DNA of 64,000 bases from Chryseobacterium sp. KACC 21268 (GTDB lineage Bacteria; Bacteroidota; Bacteroidia; Flavobacteriales; Weeksellaceae): assembly GCA_028736075.1 (NCBI GenBank), contig CP117875.1:2790001-2854000 (forward strand). Direction: 5' to 3'. A program made the translations under genes and the position numbers. The notes beneath the pieces are model-generated. The model saw only the letters and a program-made list of their open reading frames with translations. It had not been told where the DNA came from and made no database searches. Shown here one piece after another: positions 27,401 through 34,190 of this stretch. Position 1 is the stretch's first letter. Each line of letters opens with the position of its first letter.

Positions 27401-27658
27401 TTAAGATTAAGACCAATTTTAATGACATCATTTGCCTTCATCATTGGGATGTTGCCATTGGTTTGGTCGCAAGGTGCGGCGGCGAAAGGAAATCATTCGA
27501 TTGGAATCAGTACTGTTGGTGGGATGTTTACGGGTGTTGTTTTCGGGATTTTCATCATTCCGGTGATGTATGTGATCTTCCAATATCTGCACGAGAAAAT
27601 GCCAAGCAGAAAGAAACGTAAACTGAAAAAGGAAAAAGCGGCTTTAAATTATATTTAA
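24488..27658 (+). CDS. RND family efflux permease (HAE1/AcrB type)
   Basis: A 1056-residue inner-membrane transporter, the usual length. I chose the ATG at 24488 (MFKKFIERPVLSTVIS) because it gives the canonical RND N-terminus; the frame is open 15 codons further up. It has the first membrane helix, a large periplasmic loop, helices 2-6 with the proton-relay pair in GIVVDDAIVVVE, a second periplasmic loop and helices 8-12 (GLLAKNAILIVEFA). It exports hydrophobic and amphiphilic compounds by proton antiport, taking them from the periplasm to the outer-membrane channel. The substrate range cannot be read from sequence. Confidence 0.96.
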   Translation: MFKKFIERPVLSTVISIILLLLGLLSVFQLPITLFPDIAPPSVQVTASYPGANAEVVARSVANPIEEAVNGVENMTYMTSNSSNDGSMTLSIFFKQGSDPDNAAVNVQNRVSKAMSQLPQEVVQAGISTQKVQNSFIMFMGITSDDPKQYDELFLQNYMKINIIPQLQRIPGVAQAQVFGSKDYSMRIWLKPDRLADNNLSPQEVLAAVKNSNLEAAPGRFGQGSTETYEYILKYKGKLNKNEDYENIVVKSNSDGSFLRLKDVARVEFGSYSYTAANRVDGKPVAGFAILQTAGSNANEILTEVERQVEEFKTTLPKGVKPIIMYNSKDFLDASIHQVVETLVIAFILVFIVVYIFLQDFRSTLIPAIAVPVAIIGTFFFLNLFGFSINMLTLFALVLAIGIVVDDAIVVVEAVHSKMEHTGLPVDQATRESMSEISGAIISITLVMSAVFIPVGFMQGPAGVFYRQFAFTLAIAILISAINALTLSPALCALLLNDPQGEHADHHQKTGFGSRFFNAFNTSFNNLTKKYIYSLKFLIKNKWVSVGGLVLITAITILLVNKAPSGFIPTEDQGFVLYAVNTPPGSSLERTNKATKQIDKIIEKENIAKYLWVSDGLNFISNANASPYSAGFIKLKDYEDRGEVKDPDQIAAGLTGKVAQVKDASAFFFNFPTVQGFGNVSGFEFMLQDKTNGSFEQLGTTTQAFIGELMKRPEIAFAFTTYAAGNPQYTIQVDADKANQLGVSVNDLMQTMQIYYGSSFVSDFNRFGKYYRVMAQADIPYRTDANSLEGIYVKNNQSEMVPVKTLVTLKRSFGPETVTRNNLFNAVTINGTPKPGYSTGDAIKAVEETAKKSLPRGYGYEWTGITREERQTGGQTAFIFMLSILFVYFLLAAQYESYILPFAIILTIPTGIFGVYAFTGLAGIDNNIYVQVGLIMLVGLLAKNAILIVEFAVQRRKAGRTLIESALQASRLRLRPILMTSFAFIIGMLPLVWSQGAAAKGNHSIGISTVGGMFTGVVFGIFIIPVMYVIFQYLHEKMPSRKKRKLKKEKAALNYI

Positions 27659-27671
27659 AAAAAGAAAATCA

Positions 27672-29093
27672 ATGAACATCATAACAAAAATAAAAGAGAT
27701 TTTGGTCTCATCAGTAGTCGTAGCGAGTGCGGTTTCCTGTATGCCAAAATTAGCTTTAGATAAAGTAAGTCCAGAGTTGCCGGAAACATTCAAGTACACG
27801 GCAACCGCGGATACAGCAAGTGTTGCCGATCTGGAATGGAGACAATTTTTCAAAGATCCGATCCTGCAAAATTTGATCGAAAAAGGGATCAAGAATAACT
27901 ATGATTTACAGATTGCTTTGAAACAAGTCGCTTCATCACAGGAACGATTGAATCAGGCAAAATATCTGCAATATCCGGACATCAGTTTTGGTGTTTCGGG
28001 ACAGATTTCCAGACCTTCGAAAAACAGTATGAACGGACAAAGTCTGAATTTGTTTCTCGGTCAAAGTCACGTTGAGGATTACAACGCCGCTTTCAATTTA
28101 AGTTGGGAAGCTGACATTTGGGGAAAGATAAAAAATCAGCAGGAAGTTTCGAGAGTTCAGTTTCTGCAGACTTATGAGGCTTCAAAAGCAATCCAAACCC
28201 AAGTTGTTGCAGCTATTGCTCAAGGATACTACAATCTTTTGATGCTTGACAAACAAATGAAGGTGGCAAAATCCAATCTGGAACTCAGCAAAAACACTTT
28301 GGATGTGACTGAAAAAATCTGGAAAGGTGGCGAGACAACATCTTTGGGCGTTCAGCAGGCGAAAGCCAGAACAGAATCGACAGAACTTTTGATTACTCAA
28401 CTCGAACAAAATATCGCCATTCAGGAAAATGCATTGAGTATTTTAGTGGGTGAAAATCCAGATAAAATAAGCAGAACGATTGAAATGTCCGATTCGTCTT
28501 TACCACAAAATATCTCGGCAGGAATTCCCGCTGCGATGGTGAGCCGTCGTCCTGACGTTCGCCAACAGGAATTGGTTTTGTTGGAATCAAATTCGATTGT
28601 GGGAATTGCTCAGGCAAGCATGTATCCCGCTTTGAGGATTACTGCAAATGGTGGCGTGAATTCATTTAAAATTGATAATTGGTTTCAGATTCCGGCTTCG
28701 TTGTTTGGATCTGTTTTAGGTGGAATTACGCAACCAATATTCCAGAAAAAACAATTGAAAACCGATTTGGCGGTTGCAAAAATTCAGAGAGAGAAAAATG
28801 TTTTGGCTTTCCGTCAATCTGTTCTGAATGCTGTTGGAGAAGTTTCCGACGCATTGGTTTCGAATGAAAGTTTAAAAGCTCAGGAAGCAAAAGCTTCGGA
28901 ACAAGTGACAACGCTGAAAGACGGCATCAAAAGCGCCGAACTGCTTTACAAAGGCGGAATGGCTAATTATCTTGAAGTGATCACAGCTCAGGCCAACTCG
29001 CTTCAGGCAGAATTGAATCTGGCTTCCATCAAGAGACAAAGACTTAGCAGTATTGTTGATCTTTACAGAGCTCTTGGAGGCGGATGGAAATAA
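27672..29093 (+). CDS. Outer-membrane efflux channel (NodT/OprM-type lipoprotein)
   Basis: A 473-residue protein of the TolC superfamily. It has a lipoprotein signal peptide (VSC, lipidated C23), then the two repeated OEP halves. Typical segments are DLEWRQFFKDPILQNLIEKG, NYDLQIALKQV, FNLSWEADIWGKI, SRRPDVRQQE and LYKGGMANYLEVITAQ. It forms the outer-membrane trimer that receives substrate from the RND-adaptor pair. It starts 13 bases after the permease and closes the operon, followed by a terminator. Confidence 0.95.
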   Translation: MNIITKIKEILVSSVVVASAVSCMPKLALDKVSPELPETFKYTATADTASVADLEWRQFFKDPILQNLIEKGIKNNYDLQIALKQVASSQERLNQAKYLQYPDISFGVSGQISRPSKNSMNGQSLNLFLGQSHVEDYNAAFNLSWEADIWGKIKNQQEVSRVQFLQTYEASKAIQTQVVAAIAQGYYNLLMLDKQMKVAKSNLELSKNTLDVTEKIWKGGETTSLGVQQAKARTESTELLITQLEQNIAIQENALSILVGENPDKISRTIEMSDSSLPQNISAGIPAAMVSRRPDVRQQELVLLESNSIVGIAQASMYPALRITANGGVNSFKIDNWFQIPASLFGSVLGGITQPIFQKKQLKTDLAVAKIQREKNVLAFRQSVLNAVGEVSDALVSNESLKAQEAKASEQVTTLKDGIKSAELLYKGGMANYLEVITAQANSLQAELNLASIKRQRLSSIVDLYRALGGGWK

Positions 29094-29139
29094 ATAAAGT
29101 TTAAGTTATTTTTTGTTAAAAGTTACTTCGGTAACAAAG

Positions 29140-29166
29140 ATGGTCGGAAAAGTTCCGGCCATTTTT
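29140..29166 (+). terminator. Rho-independent terminator of the efflux operon
   Basis: A 10-base stem ATGGTCGGAA/TTCCGGCCAT (one G-T wobble) with loop AAG and a T run. It begins 46 bases after the stop. Confidence 0.88.
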
Positions 29167-29274
29167 GTTGTATTATTTTTATTGATATGCATTTAAAGTT
29201 ATAAAATTCGACAGTAATTACTAAATAATCAATTTAGAAAAACAATATATTAAGTTATTGGAACATCTTTTGTG

Positions 29275-29282
29275 TAGCTTTG
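29275..29282 (+). promoter_or_regulatory. -7 promoter box for the AsmA-like gene
   Basis: TAGCTTTG exactly matches TAnnTTTG and lies 22 bases before the ATG at 29305. The -33 element is not clear. Confidence 0.55.
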
Positions 29283-29304
29283 AAATGAGAAAGATTTACA
29301 ATTG

Positions 29305-31794
29305 ATGGAAAAAAATATACCGGAGAAAACACACACACGCAAAAAATGGTTTTTGGGAATAGGAATTGGTTTCCTGGTTCTGATTTTAGCATTTCCTTTT
29401 GCTTTAGATTTCTATCTTCAAAAAAAATTACCAGATCTGGTCAATGATAAAACAGCTTACAAAATTGAGTTGAAAGATTTTTCATTAAGTCTTCTGAAAG
29501 GTGATTTCACGGCAGACGAATTGAAAATTTCTACTAAAAATCCCAAAGATTCTTCCATCACTCAAATCAATGGAACTGTAAAGAAAATAGAGCTTCATGA
29601 TATTTCTATCTGGAAAGCCATTTTCAACAAATCTTATCACGCGGATCAATTGTTATTGACTGATTCTAAAATCAATGTAAGACTTGCTCCTAAAAAGAAA
29701 GACCAAAAAAAACAGAAAAAAGCGACGGATATCCATATCAATAATATTTTGATTAATAATGTTTTTGCAGATATCAAAAATGCGGATGGGAAACCGGTTT
29801 TCGTTGGAGAAAATATCAATATCAAACTGACAGACATCAAACAAAGCGATAATAACTCTAAAATTCCAATTGCTTTCCAGGAATTTAAAATCGATGCAAA
29901 AAGCGTCAAAATTGGCGTAAATGAGTTTTATGAAGTTGACGCTGACGAAATTCTGGCTGCAAACAAAACACTTGAACTTAAGAAATTTCATCTAAAACCA
30001 TTGCAGAATGCTGCCAATTATAATGCAAAAAATATCTTTGATTTCTATTCTGAAAACTTACTGGCAAAGGATTTCAATGTGAGCGAGGACTCCCTAATTG
30101 TTTCTGATATTATCTTCAAACATCCGGATCTTAAAGTGATTTCCACAGGAAAAAACATTGTTGAAAAGGAGAAAGATCCGAAAGAAATCGATATGAAAAT
30201 CGGTTTGAAAAACATCAGTTTTGAGAAAGGTAAAATTGTGGTTTTGCAGGCAAATCTTGACAAAACAGCTTCGATAGATCAATTCAATTTCAAACTTACT
30301 AATATTGTTTTTGATAAAAATACAGTGAAGGAAAAAATCCCTTTCAGATTTACCAATCACGACATCGAAGCGGATAATATTTACTTTAAAGCCAACAAAC
30401 TTCAAGCAGTCAGAATTAAAAAAATCGATTCTCACGATTCTAATATTCTGTTCGAAAAAGTTCAGGTTACAGCTTTGGCAAAATCTGCGAACAAAGATCT
30501 TTTCAACATCAATACGGACGAAATCAAGATCGTAAACAACCAGACAAAATACATCGGTCAAAAACTGAATATCCTGATGGATGGAATCGAAATTAAATCG
30601 CCTGACATCAAAATAATTTCATCCAATCACAAACAAAAACCAAAACAGAAAAAATCAAGTTCTACTCTACCTGATTTTGCTGCGAAACTTGGTTTCATCA
30701 ATATTTCGAATGGAAAAATGTCTCAAACCAGTCAGGGAAAACAGAAATTGGCAGTTGGAAAATTCGATATCAACTTGCAGCAATTGTCTTCCAACACTGC
30801 AGATTTTAAAAATCATAAACCTGTGACGATTGGCAAAAGGTTAATCAGTGCTCAGAAAATTGACCTTGATGCCGGGAAATATTATACCCTTAAAATTGCT
30901 CAGCTTAAAAATTCCGGGAACAAAACGGACATCAAAGATTTCAAATATCTGCCAAAATATTCCAGAGCCGGCTTCAGCAAAGTAATTGCAAAAGAGACTG
31001 ATCTTTATACGATTTCTGTAAAAAGTATTGGGATCACAGATCAGAATTCGGACTTCTTCAGAAATCCTTTGATTTATATTAATAAAGTCGAAATCGATGG
31101 CTTGAACTGCAATATTTATCACGATTTAGCTCCGGCAGACGATCACGATCCACGAATATTATTCAGTAAAAAATTGAGGAATGTGAAAATGCCTTTGTTC
31201 GTCAAAACTGTGGTGATCAAAAACTCAGCGTTGGTTTATGAGGAAAATGCAGAAAATAGCAATATTCCGGGGAAACTGAAATTTGATAATTTCGGAATTT
31301 TAATTAATGATGTCAACAACGGAAAAATCAAAGGAAGACCAACCGTGATAACAGCTGACGCTAATTTTGCTTTTTACGGCACTGCTCCTACAAACATCGT
31401 TTGGAAATTTGATGTAATGGATATGCAGGACAAATTTACCATCAAAGGCAATATCCAAAAGCTTTCAGCGGATAATGTAAATTTATTTGTGAGACCTTAT
31501 CTCAATATCACGCTGGATGGAAAAATTGATTATCTGAAATTTGATTATTACGGAACGAATGCCGGAATTGCAGGAAAGTTCTATTTTAAATACAACGATA
31601 TGTACGTTAATTTCCTTAATAAAAAAGGCAAGGAACGCAAAGTGCTGTCAACTGTCGCAAACTGGTTCGTAAAAGATGAATCGAAAGGTGAACCAACGCA
31701 TGTAGTGATTGAGAAAAAACGCGATCCGGACAAGAGTTTCTTCAATATGCTGTGGCAGGGCATTATGGAAGGACTCAAAAAGTATGTGATCTAA
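29305..31794 (+). CDS. AsmA-like/DUF748-type envelope protein
   Basis: An 829-residue protein from the ATG at 29305 (the preceding TTG is less likely). One N-terminal signal anchor (about 17-36, after the basic KTHTRKKW) precedes a long extracytoplasmic part of beta-rich repeats, as in the AsmA/TamB/YhdP group. A basic lysine-rich stretch (KKKDQKKQKKAT) interrupts it near residue 135, and a second (KQKPKQKKSSS) near 450. The C-terminal end GKFYFKYNDMYVNFLNKKG and WQGIMEGLKKYVI is typical of bacteroidotal AsmA-like proteins. Family members are thought to form bridges for lipid transport between membranes. The specific role is unknown. Confidence 0.75.
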   Translation: MEKNIPEKTHTRKKWFLGIGIGFLVLILAFPFALDFYLQKKLPDLVNDKTAYKIELKDFSLSLLKGDFTADELKISTKNPKDSSITQINGTVKKIELHDISIWKAIFNKSYHADQLLLTDSKINVRLAPKKKDQKKQKKATDIHINNILINNVFADIKNADGKPVFVGENINIKLTDIKQSDNNSKIPIAFQEFKIDAKSVKIGVNEFYEVDADEILAANKTLELKKFHLKPLQNAANYNAKNIFDFYSENLLAKDFNVSEDSLIVSDIIFKHPDLKVISTGKNIVEKEKDPKEIDMKIGLKNISFEKGKIVVLQANLDKTASIDQFNFKLTNIVFDKNTVKEKIPFRFTNHDIEADNIYFKANKLQAVRIKKIDSHDSNILFEKVQVTALAKSANKDLFNINTDEIKIVNNQTKYIGQKLNILMDGIEIKSPDIKIISSNHKQKPKQKKSSSTLPDFAAKLGFINISNGKMSQTSQGKQKLAVGKFDINLQQLSSNTADFKNHKPVTIGKRLISAQKIDLDAGKYYTLKIAQLKNSGNKTDIKDFKYLPKYSRAGFSKVIAKETDLYTISVKSIGITDQNSDFFRNPLIYINKVEIDGLNCNIYHDLAPADDHDPRILFSKKLRNVKMPLFVKTVVIKNSALVYEENAENSNIPGKLKFDNFGILINDVNNGKIKGRPTVITADANFAFYGTAPTNIVWKFDVMDMQDKFTIKGNIQKLSADNVNLFVRPYLNITLDGKIDYLKFDYYGTNAGIAGKFYFKYNDMYVNFLNKKGKERKVLSTVANWFVKDESKGEPTHVVIEKKRDPDKSFFNMLWQGIMEGLKKYVI

Positions 31795-31845
31795 TAAGCA
31801 ATCAAAAGTTAACAATTTCTTAACAATAAAATTTCTCTTAGGAAC

Positions 31846-31853
31846 TATCTTTG
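31846..31853 (+). promoter_or_regulatory. -7 promoter box for the 49-aa gene
   Basis: TATCTTTG exactly matches TAnnTTTG and lies 23 bases before the ATG at 31877, in the gap after the AsmA-like gene. It suggests the 49-aa gene is transcribed on its own. Confidence 0.55.
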
Positions 31854-31876
31854 ATACTGTTGAGAAAATAAAAGTT

Positions 31877-32026
31877 ATGAATTTTTTTGATCTTTACGTT
31901 AGATCTGTATATTTTGAAAATGGCAATATTGGAAAGCTGAAACTTTCTATAAAACATTTTGTCTTCGGAATAATCAATTTGCCACTATTAATTATCTGGG
32001 CAGTTTGGAAAGGTCTTTTTCAATAG
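31877..32026 (+). CDS. 49-aa membrane microprotein, unknown function
   Basis: A short open frame: ATG at 31877, TAG at 32024-32026. It encodes MNFFDLYVRSVYFENGNIGK followed by LKLSIKHFVFGIINLP and LLIIWAVWKGLFQ. The C-terminal half (about 28-47) is one hydrophobic helix with tryptophans near the end; the N-terminal half is amphipathic. It has its own TAnnTTTG box, a normal start context and ends 11 bases before the stop of the convergent response-regulator gene. A real small gene is likely; its role is unknown. Confidence 0.6.
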   Translation: MNFFDLYVRSVYFENGNIGKLKLSIKHFVFGIINLPLLIIWAVWKGLFQ

Positions 32027-32037
32027 AGATAAAAAAA

Positions 32038-32715
32038 TCATATCGGAAACTCCACTTTGAAGCCGATTCCACGCACGGATTCGAACTTGATCCTGTCGTC
32101 TTTTTGAAGATATTTCCGAAGTCTTGTCATAAAAACATCCAGACTTCTGCCGAGGAAATAGTCATTTTCGCCCCAGAGATTTTCTAGGATTTCTTTTCGG
32201 TTGATAATCTTATGATTGCTTCTGGAAAGCATAAGCAAAAGTTCGGACTCCTTCTCTGTTAACTGAATGGTTTCGGATTCAAATTTCAATTGGAGCTGCG
32301 ATGGAATGAAGGCATAATTTCCGATTTTTATAATATCTTTTGCAGAGTTCTGTTGTCTTTTCAGAATGTTTTTGATGCGCAGAATCAACTCTTCCGGTTC
32401 GCAAGGTTTTGTGATGTAATCGTCGGCGCCGAGTTTTAAACCCAAGATTTTATCAATACTTTGACCTTTCGCGGTTAGAAATAGGAAGGGAATATCAGAG
32501 GTTTTTCTGATTTCTTTTGAGAGTTCGAAACCGTCCATAAAAGGAAGCATCACGTCCAAAATCGCCAATTGATAATCTTGGATGATTTCTTTATTATTAA
32601 TGATAAATTCGGGATTCGGAATCCAATTGACCTCGAAATCTGAGAATTCCAGATATTGTTTTAAAACCATTCCCAAGTCTGCATCGTCTTCTACCAAAAA
32701 GATTTTAGTTTTCAT
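32038..32715 (-). CDS. OmpR/PhoB-family response regulator (RprY-like)
   Basis: A 225-residue protein. The receiver domain (1-118) has the acidic triad E9-D10-D11 with phosphoacceptor D54 (LAILDVMLP), T81 in FLTAKG and K103 in DYITKP. The winged-helix DNA-binding domain (about 130-223) ends in the typical RLRKYLQKD and VRGIGFKVEF. It forms a two-component pair with the histidine kinase; the two frames overlap by 11 bases. In Bacteroidota this pair layout (RprXY-like) is common. Targets are unknown; the divergent outer-membrane protein is a plausible one. Confidence 0.95.
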   Translation of the reverse strand: MKTKIFLVEDDADLGMVLKQYLEFSDFEVNWIPNPEFIINNKEIIQDYQLAILDVMLPFMDGFELSKEIRKTSDIPFLFLTAKGQSIDKILGLKLGADDYITKPCEPEELILRIKNILKRQQNSAKDIIKIGNYAFIPSQLQLKFESETIQLTEKESELLLMLSRSNHKIINRKEILENLWGENDYFLGRSLDVFMTRLRKYLQKDDRIKFESVRGIGFKVEFPI

Positions 32716-34006
32716 TTGGAATCTGGATTTTAAAAGTTACACCTTTGCCAAGATTGGATTTTACAGAGATTTTTCCTTTGTATTTATCAACAATGGATTT
32801 CACCAAAAATAAACCAACACCCAAACCATTGATGTTCAGATTTTCGGCTCTGGAAACGCGGTAATATTTATCAAAAATAAATTTCAAATCGTCTTTTGGA
32901 ATTCCGATTCCGTCGTCGGAGATTTCGATTTCAAGATTGTCATTAATGATAATATCAAGATTTTTTGCGCCGTATTTTACAGAATTATCGATGAGATTAT
33001 CCATCATTTGTGTGAAGTCGTTTTGACGAAAAACATTGTTCTTTAGTAAATCCAGATTAATCTTAAAGTTAATGTCTCTGTAAGTTTTTTTGATGTTCGC
33101 AAAGTAATTTTCCATTTCCATCTTATCCATCAAAACATCTTCAGAATCCGAATGGTGAATGGACTTTACAATATTTTCCAAACGTTTGATTTGACGTTCC
33201 AGCAAAGCTTTGGTTTCAGAATCTGAGGTTTGGACGATGGAAAATTTCAACGTTGTGATTGGCGTGTTCAGTTCGTGTGCGATGGAATCGATGGTGGTGT
33301 GAAGTTGCGAGATTTTCTTTTCTTGGCGATTCAGGTTTTTTAAACTGTTCCAGAATAAATAAACAATTAAAATCACAATCAATAAACTAATGATAATCAA
33401 CGGAATCACTTTTTTGAAAATCAGAAACTCCATATTCAGCAATTGAAATGTCGCCTTCGATTTTACGAGATAGAAATGTTTTTCATCGAGATTCAAATCC
33501 GTGTTTTCTCTGGATTGATGGCTAGACCATTTGCCTTCGTACATCAAAATCGGTGCGGTCATTTTGTTCAACGTTTGAAAAAGAATGATAGAACGATTCT
33601 TGGGCAAAAGTTCTTCATTTTTCACTTCATCAAGAACGGAAAACACTTCGTTTTTGATGGCAATCTTAAAATCACTGTCGCCAATATTTTTCTTTAGAAT
33701 CTGCTCGAGTTGCTTGCTGTGAAATGGTTCTGATGTGTAAATCCTTTCTGGGTGAATGATTTTTTCTTTCTGAATTGTGATTTCTGTTTTGAGCCTTTCG
33801 AAATCGCCAACCAACTTGTCATCCCGTTTGTCATTGTCATATTTTTCCATTTCATCAAGCACTTTATCGGCAATCAATCGGGCTTGTCGAGTCAGGTCTT
33901 TTTCCTCCAATCGGTAGGAATTGTGGATGTAATACGCCTGAAGCGCAACCAAAATAATCAGGCTGAAGGTGAACAAAATGATGGTGATGTTTCTCTTGCG
34001 ATTCAT
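32705..34006 (-). CDS. Membrane sensor histidine kinase (RprX-like)
   Basis: A 433-residue kinase. Membrane helices at about 7-27 and 198-219 flank a periplasmic sensor domain of about 170 residues that matches no obvious family. The dimerisation domain has the H-box SIAHELNTPITTL with phosphorylated H244. The ATPase domain shows the N-box DNLIDNSVKYG, the G1 box ISDDGIGIP and G2 box GLGVGLFLVK. It autophosphorylates and passes the phosphate to D54 of the overlapping response regulator. The stimulus is unknown. Confidence 0.95.
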   Translation of the reverse strand: MNRKRNITIILFTFSLIILVALQAYYIHNSYRLEEKDLTRQARLIADKVLDEMEKYDNDKRDDKLVGDFERLKTEITIQKEKIIHPERIYTSEPFHSKQLEQILKKNIGDSDFKIAIKNEVFSVLDEVKNEELLPKNRSIILFQTLNKMTAPILMYEGKWSSHQSRENTDLNLDEKHFYLVKSKATFQLLNMEFLIFKKVIPLIIISLLIVILIVYLFWNSLKNLNRQEKKISQLHTTIDSIAHELNTPITTLKFSIVQTSDSETKALLERQIKRLENIVKSIHHSDSEDVLMDKMEMENYFANIKKTYRDINFKINLDLLKNNVFRQNDFTQMMDNLIDNSVKYGAKNLDIIINDNLEIEISDDGIGIPKDDLKFIFDKYYRVSRAENLNINGLGVGLFLVKSIVDKYKGKISVKSNLGKGVTFKIQIPNEN

Positions 34007-34013
34007 AGTTTTT

Positions 34014-34059
34014 CATAGGAATGAATTCCTATGTTGGGATATGGTCGTCCCAATGGGAC
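34014..34059. repeat. Composite palindromic repeat between the kinase and barrel genes
   Basis: A perfect 20-base palindrome CATAGGAAT-GA-ATTCCTATG (34014-34033) is followed directly by GTCCC-AAT-GGGAC (34047-34059). It starts 8 bases upstream of the kinase ATG. It may be an operator for the two-component system or a copy of a widespread flavobacterial intergenic repeat; I think the second is more likely but cannot test copy number. Confidence 0.6.
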
Positions 34060-34190
34060 TTTGGTTGGTTAAAATTTCCAAGTTCAAAAATACAATCAAA
34101 TTTCTTTCAAAAATAGCATTAACCGTCCGTTAACCCTTCATTAACAAAACTTTGATGTAAACTGTCTCAATTTTGGAGAAAATTAATGAA

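Noticed and set aside
32005-32187. 60-codon plus-strand frame across the end of the response-regulator gene
   Set aside because: It is mostly antisense to a firmly identified regulator and overlaps the 49-aa gene, which has a better start and promoter.
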